In this document: piece after piece, positions 1 through 12,592 of the stretch
Numbering within the stretch: the first letter of the stretch is position 1
How the letters are laid out: every line of letters begins with the position of its first letter
Assembly (NCBI GenBank): GCA_001767835.1
Contig: MEMA01000052.1
Span: forward strand, 69,753 to 133,752
DNA from: Alphaproteobacteria bacterium GWC2_42_16
GTDB taxonomy: Bacteria > Pseudomonadota > Alphaproteobacteria > UBA9655
Length of the DNA: 64,000 nucleotides
Reading direction: 5' to 3'
The notes under the pieces: generated by a model
Told to the model about the DNA's origin: nothing
What the model saw: only the letters and a program-made list of their open reading frames with translations
Databases searched by the model: none
Made by a program: the position numbers and the translations under genes

Positions 1-33
1 GGAGTCTTTATAAGAAAAAACAAAACGAGAACT

Positions 34-64
34 AAAAAAAGCCCCTGAAAAGGGGCTTTTTCTT
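34..64 (-). terminator. Rho-independent terminator for the BI-1 gene (possibly bidirectional)
   Basis: AAAAAGCCCCT-GAAA-AGGGGCTTTTT perfect stem with flanking A/T tracts just after the stop of the minus-strand ORF. Confidence 0.85.
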
Positions 65-69
65 TGACC

Positions 70-780
70 TTATCGGCGATCGCCGAAGAGACGGAGCAAC
101 ATCACAAAAAGGTTGATAAAGTCTAAGTAAAGTCGTAGCGCTCCAAAAATGGCGCGTTTGCCCGCAACTTCACTTGAGCTTCCTTCCGTATAGGCTTCCT
201 TTATAGATTGAGTGTCATAGGCTGTGAGGCCGGTGAAAATAAGGACTCCTGCAATGGAAATGATAAATTCAAGCATGCTGCTTGCCATAAAAATATTAAC
301 AACCATTGCAATTAGAAGGCCGATCAATCCCATAAAGAGAAAAGATCCCATGGCAGTTAAGTCTTTTTTCGTTGTGTATCCATAAAGGCTCATGGCCGCA
401 AAGGTTCCTGCTGTAATAAAGAAAACCCGAGCAATGCTTGGAAGGCTATAGGTCAAGAAGAGGATGGAAAAAGCAACCCCGTTCATGGCTGCATATAGCC
501 AAAAAACGGATTGCGCGGTTGAAAATTTCATTGTGTTGATCTTAAAGCTTAGGAAAAACACAAGAAAAATGGGCGCCAAAATGAATAGCCACATGAAAGG
601 CCCTATGGCGTGTTGCACTGCAGGAGATGACGCAACAAACAAAGCTACAGCACCTGTTATTCCGAGGCCGAGAGCCATATAATTGTAAACGCTGAGCATA
701 TAAGCTCGCAACCCTTCATTATAAGCAAGGGTTGTACGCTCAACACCTAAAATTGTTTTATTCTTTAATCGATCAGTCAT
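70..780 (-). CDS. Bax inhibitor-1/YccA family membrane protein
   Basis: 236 aa, seven hydrophobic segments, C-terminal TGLTAYDTQSIK...GALRLYLDFINLFVMLLRLFG motif typical of BI-1 family. Confidence 0.93.
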   Translation of the reverse strand: MTDRLKNKTILGVERTTLAYNEGLRAYMLSVYNYMALGLGITGAVALFVASSPAVQHAIGPFMWLFILAPIFLVFFLSFKINTMKFSTAQSVFWLYAAMNGVAFSILFLTYSLPSIARVFFITAGTFAAMSLYGYTTKKDLTAMGSFLFMGLIGLLIAMVVNIFMASSMLEFIISIAGVLIFTGLTAYDTQSIKEAYTEGSSSEVAGKRAIFGALRLYLDFINLFVMLLRLFGDRR

Positions 781-893
781 AGAAGAATCTCCTTTTCTAG
801 CCCCCTATATATAAGGGTTAATTTATTTTTCGGCAAGAGTAGGGTTTTTTGTTCCTATAGTGTTTTACGGAAAAGATATAGACTCTCTCATTT

Positions 894-1245
894 TCACTCT
901 AATGTTTTGAAAAAATCAGACACCGTTAGATGCTCAATGATTTGCTCTAACTCCCACTCAACAATATTACCAATTGCATGTGCATGGAAATTTGTTCGGA
1001 TTTTGGCCCTTCAGATACAGTCACCGCCTCGCTTCTGTCCCAAACAACCCAGCAAGTCAGGATTTGGGCATAAGTGGAAGCGATGTGTTGAACATATCTT
1101 ACCATCATCCAGCAAACACTAACTATCTTTATTATCACAACAGCAATATTTCAAACTTCTCCCCTTTCTTGAATAGAGCATCATTCAAAGGGGTAAGATA
1201 GACAATATCTGCAGAAATTTTAACCATGGTTACTGTTCTTTTCAT
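894..1245 (-). pseudogene. possible decayed coding remnant (family unknown)
   Basis: Protein-like segments in different minus-strand frames: MKRTVTMVKISADIVYLTPLNDALFKKGEKFEILLL (1135-1245) and ..HAIGNIVEWELEQIIEHLTVSDFFKTLE (ends about 894); no intact ORF. Confidence 0.25.
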
Positions 1246-1372
1246 CTAAGGTGAATTGACATTTGATGAGTTTCACAATGCTCGCACTTACGACTTACAT
1301 AATAACTTGGCTTAAAAATTAGTTAACGCTTGTCTAAAACTTGATCAGGAAGACCAATAAAACACCGGGTCT

Positions 1373-1630
1373 TTATAGACAGAAACACTTCAGTTTCCCA
1401 TCACAATTAAATACAGCTGCCCCACAATCCCCCACGTTGACACTCGATGCTCCCTCCCAATCCCCATTTTTGTTTTTGCACTCACAGGTCATGACGTCTG
1501 TGGCTTGAACCACTTTGCAATTTTTACACGGCCTACCGATGATGGGGACGGCAGTCCCCTCAGCACTTAGAAGCCCAAGCCAAATGCTTAGAAGGCCAAA
1601 AAATATTTTTCTGAGAAATCTTTTAGACAT
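1373..1630 (-). CDS. small secreted Cys-rich protein, possibly CVNH (cyanovirin-N)-like
   Basis: 85 aa with N-terminal signal peptide; VMTCECKNKNGDWEGASSVNVGDCGAAVFNCDGKLKC resembles one CVNH repeat. Confidence 0.55.
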   Translation of the reverse strand: MSKRFLRKIFFGLLSIWLGLLSAEGTAVPIIGRPCKNCKVVQATDVMTCECKNKNGDWEGASSVNVGDCGAAVFNCDGKLKCFCL

Positions 1631-1777
1631 GCTTCTCCTTCCATTTCGTTATTTAAAAAAATCATGCCAACCAAATTGATAAGAGTTATTATTCAAAAGT
1701 ATAATTTGAAATCAATATAACACATATCTTTTTGAAACCTAACTGCTTTTTCTTGGATAAAAAATTCCTGAAGGCTT

Positions 1778-2329
1778 CTAAAGAGGGAGGTCTTTCTTCC
1801 TTTCATTTTTAGGAAATTCAAAAAAAGTATAAGATAGGGTAATAGTATCCACATCATCCATGGTGTGGTCTTTCACAATATCTGGATCGATAAAGAATCG
1901 AACGGGAAAATCCGTTTCTTGGCCCCCTTCGAGATGCTGTTCCAAAAAGCAAAAGCATTCTATCTTATTGAAATAAATGCCTGCCTTGTGAGGAGTCACA
2001 TTATAAGTCGCCATTCCCACCCTCGAATTGGCAGATTTATTTTTTCCGTGATAGTAAGCAAGGCCCACCTCGCCCGCCTTAACTTTTATGGCCTTTTGAA
2101 GGGGTTTAAACTCCCAGGGAAGCTCGCGCTGGGTATCTGCATTAAAACGAATTGTAATGACACGATCTTCAACGCGTGTGGGCATTTTCCGTGCCACTTG
2201 GGTTGTTCCTCCATGTCCTGTTTTCTGACAAAATAAGCGAAAAAGGGCGGAAGAGGCAAAGGTTAAGGCCAACATTCCAAACGAGAGGCCAAGAAGAATA
2301 ATAAGGGTAGAATGTTTTCTCTCTTTCAT
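1778..2329 (-). CDS. ctaG: cytochrome c oxidase assembly protein CtaG/Cox11
   Basis: Single N-terminal TM, KIECFCFLEQHL copper motif, PVRFFIDPD; adjacent to ctaB/ctaD; ATG at 2329 in ATGA overlap with upstream micro-ORF. Confidence 0.93.
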   Translation of the reverse strand: MKERKHSTLIILLGLSFGMLALTFASSALFRLFCQKTGHGGTTQVARKMPTRVEDRVITIRFNADTQRELPWEFKPLQKAIKVKAGEVGLAYYHGKNKSANSRVGMATYNVTPHKAGIYFNKIECFCFLEQHLEGGQETDFPVRFFIDPDIVKDHTMDDVDTITLSYTFFEFPKNERKKDLPL

Positions 2330-2411
2330 TTCATATAGACACAAGCCGCACTATAAAATAAGGCTGCCAGCCCTAAAAGGGCCCAGAAAAGAGCTTTGTT
2401 TTTCGTATCGA

Positions 2412-2415
<4 letters not shown>
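2326..2415 (-). CDS. CoxF-like single-TM micro-protein (29 aa)
   Basis: MIDTKNKALFWALLGLAALFYSAACVYMK; lies between ctaB and ctaG with 4-nt ATGA overlaps at both ends; LLGLAALFY resembles the C-terminus of small alphaproteobacterial CoxF proteins in the same position. Confidence 0.75.
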
Positions 2416-5688
<3,273 letters not shown>

Positions 5689-5824
5689 ACGGTCCTCATT
5701 GTTTTTCCGTATCATACGCAAAGCAACCACCTTTCCTCAAGAGTCTTTTAGAGGAAGATCTTGCATTTTCGTATAAATAGGCTAGAAGTACTTTATAAGA
5801 CCACATTGTTAGTAAGGTTTTTTT

Positions 5825-7615
5825 ATGAGAAAATTATTATCTTTTGTTATTCTTTTCAGTTGCTTCGTTTTTTTTATACCCTTCCTCAACGCAACACCTC
5901 AACATGGAATTGCCATGCATGGGAGCCTTAAATATCCCAAAAATTTTACTCATTTTGACGTGGTGAATCCTAATGCGCCTAAGGGAGGAGAGCTCAAGCT
6001 TGCCATTGTGGGAACCTATGATACGCTGAATCCTTTTATCCTTAAGGGCTCACCTCCTGCTGGCATTCGAGACATCATGTTTGAAAGCCTTATGAAACGC
6101 TCTCCCGATGAGCCTTTTAGCCTTTACGGTCTTGTGGCGGAAAGTGTCGAGATGGACCCCGATCGTTCTTGGGTGATCTATACCCTTAATTCCAAAGCCA
6201 AATGGCAAGATGGTGACCCTATCACAGCTAAAGATGTGGCATTTTCTTATAAGACTTATCTTGAACATGGCACATCAGGGCAACAAATGGCTTATAAAAA
6301 GGTGAAGGAAGTCGATATCATTAATGATCGTAAGGTAAAGTTTACCTTTAACAAGGTTGATGGCAAATATGACGGCGAGATGCCTTTCTTGATGGGTATG
6401 ATGCTCTTAATCCCTGAACATTTTTTCAAAGATAAAAACTTTGAGAAAACAGGGCTTACACCCTTTTTAACAAGTGGTCCCTATAAGGTCGTCAAGATTG
6501 AGCCTGGACGGTCTATTACCTATCAACGTGATCCCAACTATTGGGCAAAGGATCTTCCCGTAAACAAGGGGTACTTTAATTTTGATACACTCCATTTTGA
6601 TTATTATAAGAATGCAGCCGTTGCGTTTGAGGCTTTCAAGGCAGGGGATGTTCATGCCCGCGAGGAATCAGATATGGGGAAATGGGCTCAATATGATTTC
6701 CCGGCTATTCATAACACGCTCGTCAAAAAAATTGAAATTCCCCATCAACACCAAGTGGGGATGCAGGCTTTTGCTTTTAACACACGGCGTGATCTTTTCA
6801 AGGATCCCCGTGTAAGACGAGCTCTCGCTTACGTTTTTGACTTCGATTGGCTCAATAAGAGCACCTATCACAGCAGCCTCACTCGCACCACAAGCTTCTT
6901 TGACAACACAGAGCTGGCCGCTAAAGGATTACCTGAAGGAAAAGAGCTGGCACTTCTCGAGTCTTTCCGCGACAAACTCCCAAAGGAAGTCTTTGAAGAG
7001 CCTTATACCCTCCCCACTTTCTCCAAAGGAAGCCGAGAGAATTTAAAGATCGCTCGCGACCTTCTTAAGGAAGCAGGGTGGGTCACCAAAGGAGGACAGC
7101 TCGTTAATGAAAAAACGGGAAAGCCTTTTACCTTTGAAATTCTCTTGAATGTTCCAGAGAATGAAAAAATTGCTCTTGCCTTTGCACGTAACTTAAAGCA
7201 ATTGGGCATCACGGCCACTGTCAGAACTGCAGATGCTTCTCAATACACTGCTCGGCAAACCAATATGGATTTTGATATGATTCTTCACTTTTGGGGGCAT
7301 AGCATGTCTCCCGGGCAAGAACAAATCTTCTATTGGAGTTCTGAAGCTGCCGATAAACCAGGAACCCGTAATTATCCTGGCATTAAAAGTCCTGTCGTTG
7401 ATTCTTTCTGCAACGCCATTACCAATGCAAAAGAACGCGAGGATCTTGTGGCTGCTGTGAGAGCCCTTGATCGAACGCTTCTGTGGGGGCATTATGTTAT
7501 TCCATTAGGACACCGCACAAAAGATTGTGTAGCCTATTGGAATCATATTGATCACCCCCCTTTAGGGCCTACGGGCTTGCCAAGCATTCACACCCTTTGG
7601 GCCAAAAGAAAGTGA
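5825..7615 (+). CDS. ABC transporter extracellular solute-binding protein, family 5 (YejA-like)
   Basis: 596 aa, signal peptide, PNAPKGGELKLAIVGTYDTLNPF...VRRALAYVFDFDWLN; SBP_bac_5 pattern. Confidence 0.9.
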   Translation: MRKLLSFVILFSCFVFFIPFLNATPQHGIAMHGSLKYPKNFTHFDVVNPNAPKGGELKLAIVGTYDTLNPFILKGSPPAGIRDIMFESLMKRSPDEPFSLYGLVAESVEMDPDRSWVIYTLNSKAKWQDGDPITAKDVAFSYKTYLEHGTSGQQMAYKKVKEVDIINDRKVKFTFNKVDGKYDGEMPFLMGMMLLIPEHFFKDKNFEKTGLTPFLTSGPYKVVKIEPGRSITYQRDPNYWAKDLPVNKGYFNFDTLHFDYYKNAAVAFEAFKAGDVHAREESDMGKWAQYDFPAIHNTLVKKIEIPHQHQVGMQAFAFNTRRDLFKDPRVRRALAYVFDFDWLNKSTYHSSLTRTTSFFDNTELAAKGLPEGKELALLESFRDKLPKEVFEEPYTLPTFSKGSRENLKIARDLLKEAGWVTKGGQLVNEKTGKPFTFEILLNVPENEKIALAFARNLKQLGITATVRTADASQYTARQTNMDFDMILHFWGHSMSPGQEQIFYWSSEAADKPGTRNYPGIKSPVVDSFCNAITNAKEREDLVAAVRALDRTLLWGHYVIPLGHRTKDCVAYWNHIDHPPLGPTGLPSIHTLWAKRK

Positions 7616-7639
7616 TCTAAAAAAGAAAGAGATCTTTAG

Positions 7640-8434
7640 ATGGCGGCTGAAAAAACCCATCCTTTTCATCTGGTCAACCCCAGTCCTTGGCCCTTTGTGG
7701 GAGCTATTGCCGCTTTAATTTGTATGCTAGGCCTTGTTCTTTTTATACATGAACAGGGTCTTTATCTGATTTTTATGGGTGCCGCTCTCATGCTTTTTAC
7801 CATGGTGGGATGGTGGCGGGATGTTTTGAAGGAATCAGAAGATACAAAAACCCACACCCTGCCGGTTCAATTTGGCATCAAGATGGGCATGGCTCTTTTT
7901 ATTACGTCCGAAGTCATGTTTTTTGTGGCCTTTTTCTGGGCCTTTTTTAACGCGAGTCTTTTTCCCACGCCCCCCACAGGAGGCGTGTGGCCCCCCAAAG
8001 GAATTCATCCTTTAAACCCTTTTGATTTTCCTTATTTTAATACGCTTGTGTTATTGCTTTCTGGTACAACCATCACTTGGGCCCATCACGCAATCTTAGG
8101 GAATCATAAAAAAGAGGTCGTCTGGGGAATTGGCTTTACTGTCCTTTTAGGGTTCCTTTTTACATCCATTCAAGCTTATGAGTACATGCATGCCACCTTT
8201 GGTTTTAAAGAAGGAATTTACGCCACAACCTTTTATATGGCCACAGGCTTTCATGGCGCCCATGTAATTATCGGAACGCTTTTTCTGTCCGTATGTTGGT
8301 TTTTAGCTTATTTTAACCAATTCACGCCCGACCATCATATAGGTCTTGAAGCGGCGGCTTGGTATTGGCATTTTGTTGACGTAGTCTGGCTGTTTCTTTT
8401 TGTGTTCATTTATTTGTGGGGTTCTGGGATTTAA
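7640..8434 (+). CDS. ctaE: cytochrome c oxidase subunit III
   Basis: HPFHLVNPSPWPF, GFHGAHVIIGTLFL, EAAAWYWHFVDVVWLFLFVFIYLWG. Confidence 0.97.
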   Translation: MAAEKTHPFHLVNPSPWPFVGAIAALICMLGLVLFIHEQGLYLIFMGAALMLFTMVGWWRDVLKESEDTKTHTLPVQFGIKMGMALFITSEVMFFVAFFWAFFNASLFPTPPTGGVWPPKGIHPLNPFDFPYFNTLVLLLSGTTITWAHHAILGNHKKEVVWGIGFTVLLGFLFTSIQAYEYMHATFGFKEGIYATTFYMATGFHGAHVIIGTLFLSVCWFLAYFNQFTPDHHIGLEAAAWYWHFVDVVWLFLFVFIYLWGSGI

Positions 8435-8447
8435 GTGTAATCTTTGC

Positions 8448-11400
8448 TTATTTTCTTAATTTTTGCCCTCCTTTAACGAGCGTGTAGACAAAAGGCACGG
8501 CAAAGAGGGTCAAGAGAGTCCCTCCCAAAAGCCCTCCCACGAGAACCCAGCCAATTTGTTGTCGGCTCTCAGCGCCTGCACCCGTTGCAAGAGCAAGCGG
8601 AGCTGAGCCTAAAACCATGGCGCCAGTTGTCATAAGAATAGGTCTCAGACGAAGGGAGGTTGCCTTCTCAATGGCTTCCCTCACAGAGAGGCCTTTGGCA
8701 CGTTGTTTGTTGGCAAACTCAACAATCAAGATCCCATGTTTGGTAATCAACCCAACAAGGGTTACGAGGCCAACTTCACTGAAGATATTCAAGGTTCCTC
8801 CTGCAAAATAAAGAGCGAGAAGCGCTCCAGTCATGGAAAGTGGAACCGTCACCATGATCAAAAGAGGATCGATCACGCTTTCAAATTGAATGGCGAGAAC
8901 CAAATAAATAAAGAGAAGGGACGCCAAAAAGATAAGAATCATATCCCCTTGAGACTCCATAAATTTGCGCAAATTTCCCACAGGCTCCATTTGAATGGTG
9001 GGAGGAAGGATTTCTTTTGCTGTCGCATTTAAAAGAGCAAGCCCCTTTTCCAGATGACACTCGGGCTTCAGTTCAGCAGTAAGGGTTGCCGAGCGCATTT
9101 TGTTTACATGTTTAAGTCCCTTAGGAACGGCCTTTTCATGAATTGTGATGAGATTTCGGAGAGGGACAAGCTCTTGAGTTGTTTGTGATTTAACAGAAAA
9201 ATCGCCAATATGGCTGAAATCTTTTTTACTCTCTTCTAAGGATTGCACAACGATATCATAATGTTTTCCGCCTTTCTCGAATTTCACCTCACGGCTTCCG
9301 CTTAACATCACTTCAAGTGTACGAGCGATATCGGCAACGTTGACGCCGAGAAGAGCTGCCTTATTACGATCAATTTGGAGGCTTAATTGAGGTGTTCCTA
9401 AATGAAGATCATGTCTCACCCATTCAAAGCAAGGAGATTCTCTGAGTTTATTAGCCATCTTATCCATGTTTTTCTCTAGATCATCATAAGTACCTATTGT
9501 CTTAAACGCCATCTCAAGACCTGATTTACCTCCTGTCATGAGGCTTTCAGGAGGGAAAACATTGACTTCGACACCATGGATTTGTTTTGCCTTTTTATAC
9601 AAACTTTCGATGATCTTGGATTGGCTTCGTTGACGTTGACTCCAAGGCCTCAGTATAATCCCTCCAAAAATCCCCGAGGGCTGCATTACAGCAAATGATG
9701 CCGTATGTTCTGGGATGGACGTCAGAAAATCCTCGAGTTTATAAGTATAGGGGAGCATCGATTCTAAAGTCGCTCCTTCGGGTCCTTGTACATAAGTGCC
9801 AATGAACCCAGCGTCTTCTTGAGGAGCAAGCTCGGAAGGGAGTTTGTAAAATATAAAAACACCTGCAACAAGCACGCTGAGGAGGATACTTAATAAAACT
9901 TTAGGGAAGGATAAAGCTTTACGAAGTGCGGTTTGATAAGAGATATCAAGTGTTACAAGGAATGTCTCTATACGCTGTGCAATGCGGTTTTTACTTTCCT
10001 GTTCTTTAGAGCGTAAGAGACGCGAACACATCATGGGGGAAAGAGTTAAGGCTACAACCCCTGAAATAAGGACAGCTCCCGCTAAGGCAACTGCAAATTC
10101 TGTAAAGAGCTTTCCTGTAAGGCCGCGAATAAAGGCAATGGGAGCATAAACGCTCGCTAAGGTCAGGGTCATCGCAATGACAGCAAATCCTACTTCACGA
10201 GCCCCCTTAAAAGCCGCATCAAGAGGTTTCAACCCTTCCTCAATATGACGATGAATGTTTTCTAAAACAACAATTGCATCATCCACCACAAGTCCAATAG
10301 CAAGAACCATGGCGAGAAGAGTGATTGTATTAATCGAACAGTGAAAGACATAAAGAAAAGTAAAAGCCCCAATAAGGGAAACAGGTATGGTTGCAAGAGG
10401 AATAAGGGTTGCGCGCGGCGAGTGGAGAAAGAAAAGGATAATTAGCAAAACAAGGACAATCGCTTCGAAAACCGTTGTTACCACCGCTTTAATCGAAGCA
10501 TCAATGAACATGGCAAAGTCATAGCCTATTTCAAAGTTCATTTCTTGAGGGAGCGTTTTTTTGACTTTCTCAAATAATTTTTTAACTTCTGTTGAAATAG
10601 CGAGCACATTCCCACCAGACATTTTTTTAACGGCTAGAAAAACGGCTGGCTTTTGATTAAAACGGGGTTTCCATTGAAATCGACCTGTATCTTGACCTAG
10701 TGTAATAGTAGCAACATCTTTAAGATGGACAATATGTCCATAGATTATAGACAGGGGAAGTTCCCCCATTTCTTGGGGCGTGTTGAGTCCAATTTCCGTG
10801 GTGATGTTGACATAGCGCTTACCTTTAACGATGGACCCCGAGGGAAGTTCTTGACTATTTTTTTCGATCGTTTCCAGAACATCGGGAACAGCTAAGTTAT
10901 AAGCTTTCAGTTTTTCGCGATCGAGGAGGACTTGCATCGTCATCGCATTCCCATAAAGAATAATTGTTCCAACACCAGGGAGAGATTCAAAAGGCCCCTT
11001 CAAGTTACGATCGGCGTAGTCGTAAAGCTCAAGCTCGTTGTAGCGAGAGCTTGTTAAAATAAGATACATGATAGGATCGTCGCTGACTCGACTTTTAAGG
11101 ACTTTTGGATCTTTGGTTTTCTCGGGCAGCTTCCCAGTTACCTGTGCCAGCGCCTCCCTAACATCAGCTGCGGCCTCGCTTAAAGAGGCTCCTTCTTTGA
11201 AAAAGAGGGTGATTTGGCTGTGCCCGGTTGTACTTGAAGATTCCATGTAATCAAGGCCTGAAAGGCCCGAGAGCACATCTTCAAGGACGATTGTAATCTT
11301 ATCTTCAATGATCGAAGGGGCCGCTCCTTGATAATCAGTTTCAACCGATAAAATAGGTTGTGTTACATCCGGGTATTGTTGAAGGCTAAGATTTCTATAG

Positions 11401-11483
11401 GAAAGAAGCCCAACAATCACGATGATTAAGCTGATCGCCACTGAGAAAACAGGGCGCTTGATCGCAGTATCACTGATAAGCAT
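8448..11483 (-). CDS. RND-family efflux transporter permease (AcrB/MexF-like)
   Basis: 1011 aa; GLVVDDAIVVLENIHRH and GGLLGGTLLTLFAVPFVY motifs. Confidence 0.95.
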   Translation of the reverse strand: MLISDTAIKRPVFSVAISLIIVIVGLLSYRNLSLQQYPDVTQPILSVETDYQGAAPSIIEDKITIVLEDVLSGLSGLDYMESSSTTGHSQITLFFKEGASLSEAAADVREALAQVTGKLPEKTKDPKVLKSRVSDDPIMYLILTSSRYNELELYDYADRNLKGPFESLPGVGTIILYGNAMTMQVLLDREKLKAYNLAVPDVLETIEKNSQELPSGSIVKGKRYVNITTEIGLNTPQEMGELPLSIIYGHIVHLKDVATITLGQDTGRFQWKPRFNQKPAVFLAVKKMSGGNVLAISTEVKKLFEKVKKTLPQEMNFEIGYDFAMFIDASIKAVVTTVFEAIVLVLLIILFFLHSPRATLIPLATIPVSLIGAFTFLYVFHCSINTITLLAMVLAIGLVVDDAIVVLENIHRHIEEGLKPLDAAFKGAREVGFAVIAMTLTLASVYAPIAFIRGLTGKLFTEFAVALAGAVLISGVVALTLSPMMCSRLLRSKEQESKNRIAQRIETFLVTLDISYQTALRKALSFPKVLLSILLSVLVAGVFIFYKLPSELAPQEDAGFIGTYVQGPEGATLESMLPYTYKLEDFLTSIPEHTASFAVMQPSGIFGGIILRPWSQRQRSQSKIIESLYKKAKQIHGVEVNVFPPESLMTGGKSGLEMAFKTIGTYDDLEKNMDKMANKLRESPCFEWVRHDLHLGTPQLSLQIDRNKAALLGVNVADIARTLEVMLSGSREVKFEKGGKHYDIVVQSLEESKKDFSHIGDFSVKSQTTQELVPLRNLITIHEKAVPKGLKHVNKMRSATLTAELKPECHLEKGLALLNATAKEILPPTIQMEPVGNLRKFMESQGDMILIFLASLLFIYLVLAIQFESVIDPLLIMVTVPLSMTGALLALYFAGGTLNIFSEVGLVTLVGLITKHGILIVEFANKQRAKGLSVREAIEKATSLRLRPILMTTGAMVLGSAPLALATGAGAESRQQIGWVLVGGLLGGTLLTLFAVPFVYTLVKGGQKLRK

Positions 11484-11561
11484 GAAAGCTAAACCTAATT
11501 TAAAAGAGATTAGATCATTTTCTTTTTTTACGCCGGTGTCAAGGTCCAGACTGATATTTTA

Positions 11562-12566
11562 TTATGAGCTCTTCTCGGCTATAATTGGAGAACCATCATG
11601 GATTTTGTCCTGACCTTCAAGAACAATTTCATCCCCTTTTTGAAGGCCGATGAGAACTTCTGCTTGATCTGCAAGACGTTTTCCGAGAGTGATTTTGGTT
11701 AAAACCACTTTACTCCCTACCTTTTTAAAAACATACGACCCGTCAGGCCGGATCACGAGCGCTTGCTCAGGGATAAAAAGCGCAGGTTTTGAGTTTGAGA
11801 GAATATCTATGCGAGCATGGGCATAAAGTCCTGGGATGAGAAGCTCATCGTTATTTTCAAAAGTGGCATAGACCGCAACACTGCGGCTTTCTTCATTGAC
11901 AGAAGGCTCAATGGCCTCAATTTTTCCTTCAAAAGTTTTATCCGGATAGACATCTGTGGTTGCCGTCACTTTTTCGCCAGCTTTTATAACAGAGATTTCC
12001 TTTTGAGGAATGCGGAACGTTAAACGAATGGGGGTTAGATCTTGGATTCGCACAAGTGTATCGCCTTCTATGAGACGGGAACCTTTGGAGACTTTTCGAT
12101 TGGAAAGAACTCCATCAAAAGGAGCGAGGATTTGTGTTTTTGCGAGGGTTTCTTTCGCAAGAGCGAATTCAGCTTCATCCAATTTCACTTGGGTTTGAGC
12201 TTTTTCCAGATCATGTTGGCTAATAAACTCCTTATTCTTCAAACCTTGGATACGTTTTAAAAAATTTTGACTAAGCTCAAGAGAAGCTTCCGCTTTTTTA
12301 ACCCTTGCTATTTGCTCTTTATCGGAGAAGGAAAACAATTTTTGGTTTGGCTTAACATGATCTCCTTCTTTGAAATGAATTGTTTCAATGCGTCCTGCGA
12401 TTTCCGCGGTTAAAATAACATCATGATACGCAGCAAAGGTCCCAACACCTGTGATGGATTCGACGGGATGGCTCTCTTGAACCGCCATGGTTACAACTGC
12501 CTGAGGAGGTTCATCTGCCATTGCTGATGACATGAATGCAAGCAGAACAAGAGCACACTTCAACAT
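11562..12566 (-). CDS. RND efflux periplasmic adaptor (membrane fusion protein)
   Basis: Signal peptide from MLKCALVLLAFMSSAMA, lipoyl-like hairpin regions, partner RND gene downstream; ORF opens to 12602. Confidence 0.92.
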   Translation of the reverse strand: MLKCALVLLAFMSSAMADEPPQAVVTMAVQESHPVESITGVGTFAAYHDVILTAEIAGRIETIHFKEGDHVKPNQKLFSFSDKEQIARVKKAEASLELSQNFLKRIQGLKNKEFISQHDLEKAQTQVKLDEAEFALAKETLAKTQILAPFDGVLSNRKVSKGSRLIEGDTLVRIQDLTPIRLTFRIPQKEISVIKAGEKVTATTDVYPDKTFEGKIEAIEPSVNEESRSVAVYATFENNDELLIPGLYAHARIDILSNSKPALFIPEQALVIRPDGSYVFKKVGSKVVLTKITLGKRLADQAEVLIGLQKGDEIVLEGQDKIHDGSPIIAEKSS

Positions 12567-12592
12567 TTTATAACCTTTAGGGAGCATCACTT

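Noticed and set aside
907-1201. Plus-strand ORFs of 71-75 aa
   Set aside because: No recognisable domain or ribosome-binding site; minus-strand remnants look more protein-like.
8448-12566. RND efflux pair as a novel system
   Set aside because: Ordinary two-gene RND permease/adaptor arrangement.
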